NCBI GenBank assembly: GCA_020063625.1
Contig: JAICDD010000002.1
Location: 23,345-87,344, forward strand
Source of the DNA: Fusobacteriales bacterium
GTDB taxonomy: Bacteria; Fusobacteriota; Fusobacteriia; Fusobacteriales; Fusobacteriaceae
Length of the DNA stretch: 64,000 bases
Reading direction: 5' to 3'
The translations under genes and the position numbers were made by a program. Each line of letters opens with the position of its first letter. The stretch's first letter is position 1. Under the pieces are notes generated by a model. It was not told the DNA's origin and did not search any database. It saw only the letters and a program-made list of their open reading frames with translations. Shown here piece after piece: positions 1 to 8,210 of the stretch.

Positions 1-582
1 GCTGTTTTCCCTAATAATTTTCATTTTAAAATAGCACTTACTGGATGTCCAAATGATTGTCAAAAAGTAAGAATGCATGATTTTGGTATAATAGGTATGA
101 CACTTCCAAAATTTAGAGCACATAGATGTGTATCTTGTGGAAGATGTGCAAAAAAATGTCAATCATTATCAACTGGAGCTATAAAAATGAATAATTATAA
201 GCCAGTAAGAGACCATGATAGATGTATTGGTTGTGGAGAATGTACTTTAAATTGTCCAACAGCTGCATGGGTAAGAGATGAAAAAAAATATTATAGACTA
301 GCTATAATGGGAAGAACAGGTAAAAAGAACCCAAGACTAGCTGAAGATTGGTTAATTTGGGTAGATGAAGAAAGTATAATAAAAATTATATTAAATACAT
401 ATGATTATGTAGATAAATATATTGATAGAAGCTTGCCAAAAGAACATATTGGATATATAGTAGATAGAACAGGATTTGAAGTATTTAAAGAATGGGCATT
501 AAAAGATGTAAAATTACCAAAAGAAACAGTAGTAAAACATCAAGTATATTGGAGTGGAATAAAATATCCAGGAATCTTATAA
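1..582 (+). CDS. asrC: Anaerobic sulfite reductase subunit C, 3' part (truncated by window edge)
   Basis: Frame 1 is open from base 1, so the gene starts outside the window and the track's ATG at 73 is internal. AsrC is the catalytic siroheme and iron-sulfur subunit that reduces sulfite to sulfide in the cytoplasm with AsrA and AsrB. The visible part starts with a siroheme/4Fe-4S motif, TGCPNDCQK. Two ferredoxin-type 4Fe-4S motifs follow (CVSCGRCAKKC and CIGCGECTLNC), then the C-terminal reductase fold. This order, with a ferredoxin insert after the siroheme cysteines, is typical of AsrC rather than assimilatory CysI. The next gene, 14 bases downstream, is a sirohydrochlorin chelatase, which fits a need for siroheme. 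A dissimilatory-type relative is possible but less likely. Confidence 0.85.
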   Translation, partial: AVFPNNFHFKIALTGCPNDCQKVRMHDFGIIGMTLPKFRAHRCVSCGRCAKKCQSLSTGAIKMNNYKPVRDHDRCIGCGECTLNCPTAAWVRDEKKYYRLAIMGRTGKKNPRLAEDWLIWVDEESIIKIILNTYDYVDKYIDRSLPKEHIGYIVDRTGFEVFKEWALKDVKLPKETVVKHQVYWSGIKYPGIL

Positions 583-596
583 AATAGGTGATGCTA

Positions 597-956
597 ATGA
601 AAGGAATATTAATTATTGGTCATGGAAGTAGAATAAAAGAAGGAAACTTGGCTTTTGAAGAACTAGTAAATGATTTTTCAAAAAATTCAGAATTAAAAGT
701 GTACGGAGCACATATGGCTCATGCAACTCCTTCTATTGAAGATAGTGTGTATGAAATGATAAAAGATGGAATAACAGATATTATTATACTTCCATATTTC
801 TTATATGGTGGTAAACATATAAAAGAAAATATTCCAAATAGATTGAAAGTAATTCAAGAAGAAAATCCAAATATTACTTTTACTATAGAATCTACATTAG
901 CAAATGACCCACTTATTATACAGGCATTGTTAAATAAAGCAAAAAAACATTTTTAA
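597..956 (+). CDS. Short sirohydrochlorin chelatase (CbiX/SirB type)
   Basis: This protein of about 119 residues has the single-domain CbiX/SirB fold. The N-terminal IIGHGSR motif carries the metal-binding histidine, and HMAHATPSIED and LPYFLYGGKH supply the other conserved active-site segments. Family members insert Fe2+ or Co2+ into sirohydrochlorin. Because it follows asrC directly, siroheme synthesis is the more likely role here (inference). The track starts at GTG 588, but AGGTG at 586-590 is correctly spaced for ATG 597, so I choose 597. A strong terminator follows, which makes this the last gene of the asr transcript. Confidence 0.8.
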   Translation: MKGILIIGHGSRIKEGNLAFEELVNDFSKNSELKVYGAHMAHATPSIEDSVYEMIKDGITDIIILPYFLYGGKHIKENIPNRLKVIQEENPNITFTIESTLANDPLIIQALLNKAKKHF

Positions 957-969
957 AATATTAAATATA

Positions 970-1014
970 ATCCTCTTAAAGTTAGATATTTCAATACTTT
1001 AAGAGGATTTTTTT
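970..1014 (+). terminator. Rho-independent terminator of the asr operon
   Basis: A 13-bp perfect stem (ATCCTCTTAAAGT with its complement) closes a 13-base loop and is followed by a run of T. It lies between convergent genes and ends the plus-strand transcript. Confidence 0.9.
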
Positions 1015-1021
1015 AATAAAG

Positions 1022-2002
1022 TTACACTAGATTATTTATTTCTTCCCACTTATGACAAGCTATTTTATGCTCACCTTTAATGGTTTCTAATTGTGGTCTT
1101 TTATTTTTACAAATATCATCAGCATATTTACATCTACCAGAAAATTTACATCCAATAGGTGAGTTTAGAGGGTTAGGCAATTCACCTTCAAGAATCTCTT
1201 TATCCCCTTTTTTTCTAGGGTCAGCTATAGGAATACTTGATAATAAAGATTTAGTATATGGATGAAAAGGTTCTTTATATAGATTTTCTGATGAATTTAT
1301 CTCCATTATATTACCTAAATACATTACTATTATTCTATCAGATATATACTTTACAACTGATAAATCATGAGCAATAAAAATATATGATAAGTTTAATTTT
1401 TTTTGTAAATTTTTCATTAGATTAATTATTTGTGCTTGAATAGACACATCAAGAGCTGATACAGGTTCATCAGCTATAATTAGTTTTGGTTCGAGAGCTA
1501 GAGCTCTAGCAATTCCAATTCTTTGTCTTTGTCCTCCAGAAAATTCATGAGGATATCTTTTTAAATACTCTTTTCGAAGACCTGTAAGCTCCATATATTT
1601 TAAAACTAATTCTTCAATATTTTCATTTTTTTTATGAAATTTGAGAGGTTCACCAATAATTTCACCTATTGTCATACGAGGATCAAGTGAAGAATATGGA
1701 TCTTGAAATATCATTTGAATATTTGGTCTTAATTTATCAAATTCATTATCATTTAAATTTGTAATATCTTGATTATTAAATAATATTTTACCATCGTAAA
1801 TTGGATTTAATCTCACAATAGCTTTACCTGTAGAGGTTTTTCCACAACCAGACTCTCCAACAAGTCCAATAATTTCACCTTTGTATACTTCAAATGAAAT
1901 ATCATCTACTGCTTTTAAATAATTTATATTCTTTTTTATCAAACCTTTTTTTATTGGAAAATATACCTTTAAATTATTAATTTCTAAAATTTTTTCTTTC
2001 AT
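1022..2002 (-). CDS. Oligopeptide/dipeptide ABC transporter ATP-binding protein (OppF/DppF)
   Basis: This is the second ATPase of a peptide importer. It has Walker A (GESGCGKTS), the signature LSGG-type motif FSGGQRQRIGIARAL, Walker B (LIIADEPVSALD) and the C-terminal cysteine-containing extension of the Opp/Dpp class (GCKFSGRCKYADDIC). The track ORF runs upstream to 2068 and overlaps the preceding gene. The ATG at 2002 begins the conserved MKEKILEINNLKVYFP start and has AAGGTG upstream, so 2002 is preferred. It lies 16 bases after the OppD-like gene. It is the last gene of a five-gene importer operon headed by a binding protein. Confidence 0.9.
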   Translation of the reverse strand: MKEKILEINNLKVYFPIKKGLIKKNINYLKAVDDISFEVYKGEIIGLVGESGCGKTSTGKAIVRLNPIYDGKILFNNQDITNLNDNEFDKLRPNIQMIFQDPYSSLDPRMTIGEIIGEPLKFHKKNENIEELVLKYMELTGLRKEYLKRYPHEFSGGQRQRIGIARALALEPKLIIADEPVSALDVSIQAQIINLMKNLQKKLNLSYIFIAHDLSVVKYISDRIIVMYLGNIMEINSSENLYKEPFHPYTKSLLSSIPIADPRKKGDKEILEGELPNPLNSPIGCKFSGRCKYADDICKNKRPQLETIKGEHKIACHKWEEINNLV

Positions 2003-2018
2003 AATTTCACCTTTTATT

Positions 2019-3005
2019 TTATTTAAGTTTTGAGTAAAGGAAACATTTTGCATAATGTTCATTTCCAAAATTTACTATTTCAGGTTCTTGTTTTCTGCAA
2101 ATATCCATTGCATGTTCACATCTGTCTGCGAATTTACATCCAGTTGGTAAATTTAGAGGATTAGGAACCATTCCTTCTATTATATAAAGTTCTTCTTTAT
2201 TATCACTATCTAATTGTGGCATAGATTTTTTTAATCCAATTAAATATGGATGTTTTGAATTATAAAATATATCATCAACATTTCCATATTCAACTATTTC
2301 ACCACAATACATTACAGCTACTTTATCAGCTGTTTCAGCAACTACTCCAAGGTCATGAGTTATCATTAATATAGACATTCCTGTTTTATTTTGCATATCT
2401 TTCATAAGTTTAATTATTTGTGCTTGAATAGTTACATCAAGAGCAGTAGTTGGTTCATCTGCAATAAGTAATTTTGGATTACAAGCAATAGCAATAGCAA
2501 TCATAATTCTTTGTCTCATTCCACCACTCATTTGATGAGGATACTCTTTCATTCTTTTTTCAGCAGCAGGAATACCAACTAATTCTAACAATTCAACAGC
2601 TTTCTTTTTTGCTTCTTTTTTAGATAAATTTTGATGAAGTCTAAGAGGTTCGATTATTTGATATCCAATAGTAAGTACAGGGTTTAATGAAGTCATAGGT
2701 TCTTGAAATATCATAGCGATATCATTTCCTCTAATATTTTCAAGTTGTTTTTCATTAAAATCAAGGAGATTTTTACCATTAAATAAAATTTCTCCATCTA
2801 CAATTTTACCAGGAGGCATAGGAATAAGTTGTAGTATTGACATAGCACTAACTGATTTTCCACTACCAGATTCACCTACAAGGGCTAAAGTTTCCCCTTC
2901 ATAAACTTTATAACTTACACCATTACAACCTTTAATAATTCCTTCATCTGTATAAAAATATGTTTTTAAATTATTTACTTCTAATATTGGCTTATTATTT
3001 ATCAT
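2019..3005 (-). CDS. Oligopeptide/dipeptide ABC transporter ATP-binding protein (OppD/DppD)
   Basis: This is the first ATPase of the peptide importer. It has Walker A GESGSGKSVSAMS, signature MSGGMRQRIMIAIAIA, Walker B LLIADEPTTALD and the C-terminal GCKFADRCEHAMDIC segment typical of OppD/DppD. The track begins at a GTG (3017) that lies inside the ribosome-binding sequence GGAGTG. ATG 3005 (MINNKPILEV) is the better start, although its 11-base spacing is long. The stop of the upstream permease gene overlaps this region, so translation is probably coupled. Confidence 0.9.
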   Translation of the reverse strand: MINNKPILEVNNLKTYFYTDEGIIKGCNGVSYKVYEGETLALVGESGSGKSVSAMSILQLIPMPPGKIVDGEILFNGKNLLDFNEKQLENIRGNDIAMIFQEPMTSLNPVLTIGYQIIEPLRLHQNLSKKEAKKKAVELLELVGIPAAEKRMKEYPHQMSGGMRQRIMIAIAIACNPKLLIADEPTTALDVTIQAQIIKLMKDMQNKTGMSILMITHDLGVVAETADKVAVMYCGEIVEYGNVDDIFYNSKHPYLIGLKKSMPQLDSDNKEELYIIEGMVPNPLNLPTGCKFADRCEHAMDICRKQEPEIVNFGNEHYAKCFLYSKLK

Positions 3006-3020
3006 GAAGTATTTCACTCC

Positions 3021-4058
3021 TTAATCTTTTAATTTTGCATCAAAGGCATCTCGAAGCCCATCTCCAAAGAGGTTAAAACCAAAAACTACTAATAATATAC
3101 ATATTCCAGGTATAATAGACATCCAAATGTTAATACTTAGATATTGTTGACCTGAAGCAAGCATTTTTCCCCATGAAGGAGTAGGTGGTTGAATACCAAG
3201 TCCTAAAAATGATAATCCAGCTACAGTTAAGATAATATCTCCTATTCTAAGTGTAGAAAGAACAATAATAGGTCCTATACAATTTGGTAAAATATGTTTT
3301 GTTATTATATATCTAGTAGGAATTGCCATAACCTTTGCTGCTAAAATGTATTCTTTTTCTTTTATTTGCATTACAGTGCTTCTGATAATTCTTACAAATC
3401 CCATTATTCCAGTAAGACTAACAACGATTATCAAGTTTAATATTCCTGTTCCAAATGCAGCCATTAAAACAATAGCAAGTAAAATAAAAGGAATAGAGTT
3501 CCAAATTTCAACAACTCTCATAATTATATTATCTATAGTACCACCATAATATCCAGCTATTAAACCAAGAGTTGTACCTATAATACTATTGATAATAACA
3601 GCTAAAACACCAACACCCATTATAACTCTTGAGCCGAAAAGAATTCTAGTAAATAAATCTCTTCCAAATTCATCAGTACCAAAAAAATGATTTTTACTAG
3701 GGCCTTGAGAAAGAGCACTCCAATCTACATCAATAGGACTATGAGTAGCTAAAAATGGTGCTAATATTACAATATATATCATTAAAGTAATTATAAAAAG
3801 TCCAAACATTGCATTTTTATTTTTTTTAAGCTTTCTAAATATCATATCCCATTTAGATGGAATATTTTTTTCTGTTTTATTTAATTTTATTTTTTTTATA
3901 AAAAATATTAAATAAATTAAAGTAAATAATAAAAAAGAAAAATATGAAATTTTATTGTCTAATGATAAGAAAGCTTTTTTAAAAAACATAATAAGTAGTA
4001 TAAAATTTAATATTAATAAAAAAATATGTAAAAAATTTCTTTTTAAATTGTTTTTCAT
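3021..4058 (-). CDS. Peptide ABC transporter permease (OppC/DppC)
   Basis: This is the membrane subunit of the peptide importer. It carries an OppC/DppC N-terminal segment, about six membrane spans and the inner-membrane EAA-type loop near KVMAIPTRYIITKHILPN that contacts the ATPases. At 345 residues it is longer than many DppC proteins. The first 70 residues hold two extra hydrophobic segments before the usual start around KWDMIFRKLKKNKNAMFG. AGGAGG lies just upstream of the ATG. It sits 8 bases after the OppB-like gene. Confidence 0.88.
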   Translation of the reverse strand: MKNNLKRNFLHIFLLILNFILLIMFFKKAFLSLDNKISYFSFLLFTLIYLIFFIKKIKLNKTEKNIPSKWDMIFRKLKKNKNAMFGLFIITLMIYIVILAPFLATHSPIDVDWSALSQGPSKNHFFGTDEFGRDLFTRILFGSRVIMGVGVLAVIINSIIGTTLGLIAGYYGGTIDNIIMRVVEIWNSIPFILLAIVLMAAFGTGILNLIIVVSLTGIMGFVRIIRSTVMQIKEKEYILAAKVMAIPTRYIITKHILPNCIGPIIVLSTLRIGDIILTVAGLSFLGLGIQPPTPSWGKMLASGQQYLSINIWMSIIPGICILLVVFGFNLFGDGLRDAFDAKLKD

Positions 4059-4066
4059 AAAACCTC

Positions 4067-5005
4067 CTAATCATAGCTTATTTGTGGATCGATAAACACA
4101 TATATAATATCTACTAATAAATTCACAATTACATATATACCAGTAAGCATAATAACAGCTCCAAAAACTAAAGGTTCATCCCTTCTAAATACAGCATCTA
4201 CTGCTAGTCTACCTACTCCTGGCCAAGAAAATACAGTTTCTGTAAGGACAGCACCTGCAAAAATAGATGCAATTTGATTACCGATATTTGTTATAATAGG
4301 AATCATAGCATTTCTTAGACCGTGTATAAATATAATTTTAAATTTATTCACACCTTTTGCTTTTGCAGTTCTCATATAATCTTGATGAATTACATCGAGC
4401 ATAGCAGAACGAGTAAGTCTTGTAGTTGAAGACATAAGTACAAGTGATAAAGAAATTCCAGGTAAAATAAAATGTTTAAATCCTTGAACTGTCCATATAT
4501 GACCGTTATATCCAGAAGCTGGAAGTAAACCAAATTTTACAGAGAATAGATACATTAATAATATTCCAGTAAAAAATACAGGAATAGAAACTCCAAATAA
4601 AGCTACCCCCATTGAAAAATAATCAAAAATTGAGTTTCGTTTTACAGCAGAGATAATTCCTACTGGAACAGAAATTAAAACAGCTAAAAATATAGCAAAA
4701 ATACCTAATTCAATTGTAGCTGGCAGTCTTTTTAATACAATATTTATTACATTATCTTTATAATAAATAGATTTTAATTCACCATTAAAGAAGTTATACA
4801 TCATTTTAGTATATTGCACATACAAAGGTTTATCTAAACCATATTTTTCATTTACTTCAATTATTGATTGTTCTGTTGCATTTTCTCCTAATAATATTGT
4901 AGCTGGATCTCCTGGAGCAGCTTTCATTATTCCAAATATTATTAAAGAAGATGCAAATAATATAATTATCAACATTCCTAATCTTTTAATTATATAATTT
5001 AGCAT
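4067..5005 (-). CDS. Peptide ABC transporter permease (OppB/DppB)
   Basis: This 312-residue permease starts with the typical OppB/DppB N-terminus (MLNYIIKRLGMLIIILFASS) and continues with APGDPA. It has six predicted membrane spans and the coupling loop DYMRTAKAKGVNKFKIIFIHGLRNA. Length and motifs are normal for the family. AAGGAG precedes the ATG. A terminator-like hairpin lies between it and the upstream binding-protein gene, so the membrane subunits are probably made at a lower level than the binding protein. Confidence 0.9.
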   Translation of the reverse strand: MLNYIIKRLGMLIIILFASSLIIFGIMKAAPGDPATILLGENATEQSIIEVNEKYGLDKPLYVQYTKMMYNFFNGELKSIYYKDNVINIVLKRLPATIELGIFAIFLAVLISVPVGIISAVKRNSIFDYFSMGVALFGVSIPVFFTGILLMYLFSVKFGLLPASGYNGHIWTVQGFKHFILPGISLSLVLMSSTTRLTRSAMLDVIHQDYMRTAKAKGVNKFKIIFIHGLRNAMIPIITNIGNQIASIFAGAVLTETVFSWPGVGRLAVDAVFRRDEPLVFGAVIMLTGIYVIVNLLVDIIYVFIDPQISYD

Positions 5006-5019
5006 AACTTACTCCTTCT

Positions 5020-5050
5020 TAAAAATAGAGACTGCAAAAGCAGCCTCTAA
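5020..5050 (-). terminator. Read-through terminator between the binding protein and permease genes
   Basis: On the minus strand TAGAG-G-CTGC pairs with GCAG-T-CTCTA around a TTTT loop. The only non-Watson-Crick pair is G-U, and a T run follows. It lies inside the operon, so it should act as a partial terminator. Confidence 0.7.
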
Positions 5051-5061
5051 ATTTTTATATA

Positions 5062-6645
5062 TTATTCTATATCTACATTATGTTCTGGTGTATATAAATA
5101 TATATATCCTTGAGGTGAAGCTTCAAAATTTTTGATTTTTTTATTATGAACAACAGTTATATTTTTAAATATTAAAGGTATATGTATGTAATCAACAGTT
5201 AATGCTTGTCTCATAGCTTTAACATAATGTTTTTCTCTTTCATATTGATTTGCTGTACTTCTTCCTGCATCAAGAGCTTTATCAACAATTTCATTAGAAT
5301 AAGTAGATCTATTTTGTTTACCACCATTAGTATGGAATAAAGCATATGTCCATCTATCAGGATCAGGTACAGACCCCCATCCAAGTAGATAAATTCCAGC
5401 TTTTCCTTTTTCTGTGGCAGGTAATAAAGTACCAAATTCTAGAGTTTGTACTTTTGGTTTAAATCCAAATTTAATTAAACTAGAAGCAATAGCAGTAGCT
5501 ATTTTTGATCTAAAAGCATCTTGAGGAGAAAGAATTTCAATTTCCATTCCATTTTTTAAAATACCTTCAGCTTTTAATTCATCAAATAATTCTTTTGCTT
5601 TTTCTTCATTATATGGTAATGCTTTTGATTTCATATATTCTTTATCATTTGCAAATATTACAGGTGGTATCCAAGAATAAGCTCTTTCTCCAGTGATACC
5701 ATATATTCCTTTAATTGCATTTTCAAAATCAGTAGCATAATATACTGCTTTTCTAAATCTTACATCAGAATAAGGTGATTTTACAGCAGAAAATCCTACA
5801 TATTGATATGATAATCCTGGTGTTTGTTTGATTATATAATTATCATCACTGACAAATTTTGCAATATCTTGAGGTAATAAACCAGAAGCTAAATCTACTC
5901 CTCCAGATTTCAATTCAACTGCAGCTACTTCAGCTTTTGGAATAGGTCTAAATATTGCTTTATCTATATTAGGTTCACCTTTAAAATAATCTTTATTTTT
6001 AACTAATGTAATATGGTCATCAGGAACCCATTCAGAAAATTTAAATGGTCCAGTACCAATAGGTGCTCTATCAAATGCATCCATTCCTACTTCTTTTACA
6101 TAATCAGCAGGAACTATACCAAATTGAGGAGAACCTACTAAAAGCATAAATGAAGCATATACATTTTTTAATTTAAATTTAATAGTATAATTATCTACTA
6201 TTTCAATACTATCTAATTCATTTAGGTATTGTTTTCCTGGAGAAGCATTCTCAGGATTTAATATTTGTTCATAAGTATATTTTACATCTTTAGCAGTTAA
6301 TTCAGTACCATTATGAAATTTAATACCTTTTTTCAAATAAAAAGTATATTCTTTACTATCATCAGATATCTCCCATTTTTCAGCTATTCCAGGAGCTGGT
6401 TTTGATACATCATCTTTATAGCTAACTAGTGAATCAAAAATGTTAGCAGCAAACATTTCACCTGTAAGGTCAGTTATTACTATTGGGTTTAAGCTTGTAG
6501 CATCTTTATCAATAGCTATTTTTATAATTTTTTCTGTTGTTTTTTCTTGTGATGGAGAAGTTTTAGTAGCTTCTTTACCACCACACCCTACAACAAAAAT
6601 TCCTAATATTGTTAGTACTAGTAAAATCTTTAGTTTTTGTTTCAT
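5062..6645 (-). CDS. Peptide ABC transporter substrate-binding lipoprotein (family 5)
   Basis: This protein of about 527 residues captures peptides in the periplasm for the downstream permease and ATPases. The N-terminus has a lipoprotein signal with lipobox VVGC. The mature part has family 5 landmarks: SLNPIVITDLTGEMFAANIFDSL, AEKWEISDDSKEYTFYLKKGIKFHNGTELTAKDV and APIGTGPF. The track start (GTG 6654) lies next to AAGGAT, so ATG 6645 is preferred. The substrate could be di- or oligopeptides. A peptidase C26-type gene just upstream hints at gamma-glutamyl compounds (inference). Confidence 0.88.
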   Translation of the reverse strand: MKQKLKILLVLTILGIFVVGCGGKEATKTSPSQEKTTEKIIKIAIDKDATSLNPIVITDLTGEMFAANIFDSLVSYKDDVSKPAPGIAEKWEISDDSKEYTFYLKKGIKFHNGTELTAKDVKYTYEQILNPENASPGKQYLNELDSIEIVDNYTIKFKLKNVYASFMLLVGSPQFGIVPADYVKEVGMDAFDRAPIGTGPFKFSEWVPDDHITLVKNKDYFKGEPNIDKAIFRPIPKAEVAAVELKSGGVDLASGLLPQDIAKFVSDDNYIIKQTPGLSYQYVGFSAVKSPYSDVRFRKAVYYATDFENAIKGIYGITGERAYSWIPPVIFANDKEYMKSKALPYNEEKAKELFDELKAEGILKNGMEIEILSPQDAFRSKIATAIASSLIKFGFKPKVQTLEFGTLLPATEKGKAGIYLLGWGSVPDPDRWTYALFHTNGGKQNRSTYSNEIVDKALDAGRSTANQYEREKHYVKAMRQALTVDYIHIPLIFKNITVVHNKKIKNFEASPQGYIYLYTPEHNVDIE

Positions 6646-6711
6646 AACTATCACATCCTTTTATTTTCTTGAAAAAATTGTTTATTTTTTTTGTAAATAA
6701 TACTATATTTA

Positions 6712-7428
6712 TCAAACTTTTGCAACAAATTTTTTAAATAGATTTATCATTTTATTATTATTACGAGGAGCCATCATTTCAGGATGCCACTGTATTCCTA
6801 GCATAAAATGATTGTCTAAATTTGATTCATAAGCTTCAATTACATTATCTTGAGATACTCCAATTACTTTAAATATAGGTGCTATATCTTTTATAGCTTG
6901 ATGATGAAAAGAGTTTACCCAAATTTCATTTTTAAAAATATCACTTAAAAAAGAGTTATTTTTAATGATTACTTTATGAGTAGCAAGGCTTTGATTTGTT
7001 TCTTGATTATGTTTTATAAAGACATTCTCTTTATAAGATAAGTCTTGATAAAGAGTTCCCCCAGCAACCACATTAAGAACTTGTGCACCTCTACAGATAG
7101 CAAGTATTGGAAGTTTCATTTCAAGAGCAATTTTAGTAAGCATTACATCAAATTCATCTCTTATTGGATTTATTTTCCCACATTTTAGCCTAAGTTCTTC
7201 ATTGTAAAATTTTGGAGATAAATCTTCACCACCAGTAATAATAATAGCATCTAAATTTTTTAATTGCTCTCTAATAATATTTTCATTATTAATACAAGGT
7301 AATAGAAAAGGAACTCCTCCACCAAGTATTACAGAATTAGCGTAATTATTTGCAACTAACGACATTTTATAATCTTTAAAATTTTTATTATTTTCCCAAA
7401 TTCCAGTTGAAATTCCAATTTTTTTCAT
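6712..7428 (-). CDS. Class I glutamine amidotransferase-like hydrolase (peptidase C26, PuuD-like)
   Basis: This 238-residue protein belongs to the gamma-glutamyl-gamma-aminobutyrate hydrolase family. The nucleophile cysteine is in AICRGAQ and the His-Glu pair is in QWHPE. TGGEDLSP is the family's oxyanion-region motif. Such enzymes split gamma-glutamyl amides. It is 67 bases upstream of the binding-protein gene on the same strand with no terminator between, so it probably heads the peptide-transport operon. That context suggests processing of imported gamma-glutamyl peptides (inference). The start at 7428 is chosen because GGAG lies 8 bases before it; the track's GTG lies in the ribosome-binding site. 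Confidence 0.8.
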   Translation of the reverse strand: MKKIGISTGIWENNKNFKDYKMSLVANNYANSVILGGGVPFLLPCINNENIIREQLKNLDAIIITGGEDLSPKFYNEELRLKCGKINPIRDEFDVMLTKIALEMKLPILAICRGAQVLNVVAGGTLYQDLSYKENVFIKHNQETNQSLATHKVIIKNNSFLSDIFKNEIWVNSFHHQAIKDIAPIFKVIGVSQDNVIEAYESNLDNHFMLGIQWHPEMMAPRNNNKMINLFKKFVAKV

Positions 7429-7460
7429 AAGTATCACTCCATAATATTTTTTCTTTGTAT

Positions 7461-7494
7461 ATATATTTTAACACAGAAATTAATAGAAGTACAA
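7461..7494 (-). promoter_or_regulatory. Possible extended -10 promoter of the C26/peptide transport operon
   Basis: On the minus strand TGTTAAAAT gives an extended -10 (TG-n-TAAAAT), with a weak -35-like TTGTAC about 18 bases upstream. It lies just before the ribosome-binding site of the C26 gene and after the dCMP deaminase terminator. This is prediction by eye only. Confidence 0.35.
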
Positions 7495-7509
7495 TTTTTA
7501 ATCTGTATA

Positions 7510-7542
7510 AATAAAAAAATGAGAAATTTAATTTCTCATTTT
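7510..7542 (-). terminator. Terminator overlapping the end of the dCMP deaminase gene
   Basis: A 12-bp palindromic stem (AAAATGAGAAAT and complement) with a 3-base loop spans the stop codon. On the minus strand it is followed by a T-rich tract. Confidence 0.8.
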
Positions 7543-8039
7543 ATACTATCAATTATTGTTGATTTAAAATTATTATATAATTCATTATCTAATTCGACTA
7601 TCTCTATATCAGCACGTTCCATTATTTTTAACCCTTCTTGGTCTCTATCATATCTATTTAAAAATACAACTCTTTTTATACCAGAAGCTATTATCATTTT
7701 AGTACAATGTCTACAAGGCGAATATTTTACATATATTGTAGCATCTTTTATTGCAATTCCCTGTCTAGCAGCCCAACTTATAGCATTTTGCTCTGCATGA
7801 AGTTCATGAATATCACTCCAAATATGATGTTCTTTTGAAAAATCTTCTTTTAACTTATCATCATTTGTAAAAATATCATCACAATTATCAAGTCCTTTAG
7901 GAGTACCATTATATCCAATAGATAGAATTCTCCCCTCTTTTACAATCATAGCAGCAACTTGTAATCTTTGACAATGTGATTGTTTTGCTAAAATCTCAGT
8001 TTGTAACATAAACATTAAATCATCATTAAATTTTCCCAT
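7536..8039 (-). CDS. dCMP deaminase / ComEB-like cytidylate deaminase
   Basis: This 167-residue protein is a zinc deaminase of the dCMP family, which makes dUMP for thymidylate synthesis. The zinc site is visible as HAEQNAI (His and catalytic Glu) and SPCRHCTK (two Cys). The N-terminal MLQTEILAKQSHCQRLQVAAMIVKEGRILSIGYNGTPKG order matches the family. The annotated ATG gives the right N-terminus but has no close Shine-Dalgarno sequence. AAGGGAG lies about 27 bases upstream, separated by a 16-base palindrome (TATGTATTAATACATA). Confidence 0.85.
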   Translation of the reverse strand: MGKFNDDLMFMLQTEILAKQSHCQRLQVAAMIVKEGRILSIGYNGTPKGLDNCDDIFTNDDKLKEDFSKEHHIWSDIHELHAEQNAISWAARQGIAIKDATIYVKYSPCRHCTKMIIASGIKRVVFLNRYDRDQEGLKIMERADIEIVELDNELYNNFKSTIIDSIK

Positions 8040-8111
8040 AGTATTTATGTATTAATACATACTCCCTTCTATAGTTTTTTATATTATAAAACATATTTAT
8101 TTATTATTCAA

Positions 8112-8195
8112 ATAAAAATAGGGTGACTGAAAAAATATCACTATAAAAATAAATTAATCTAATTTATTCAATAGAGATTAACTTTTCAGTCTCCC
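8112..8195 (-). repeat. Conserved 3'-end stem-loop element, copy 1
   Basis: An outer stem of GACTGAAAA with TTTTCAGTC, flanked by GGG/CCC, encloses an AT-rich inner hairpin. It ends in a T-rich tract on the minus strand. It sits directly after pyc in the direction of transcription and probably terminates it. The 5' arm (GGGAGACTGAAAAGTTAAT on the minus strand) matches the elements at 52982 and 43260. Confidence 0.7.
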
Positions 8196-8210
8196 ATATT
8201 ATTTTAATTA

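Noticed and set aside
7519-7800. Plus-strand ORF of 93 residues
   Set aside because: Antisense shadow of the dCMP deaminase gene, whose zinc motifs are clear on the other strand.
8112-8195. T-box or other known riboswitch
   Set aside because: The element lies at gene 3' ends, not in leaders, and lacks T-box or other known core motifs.
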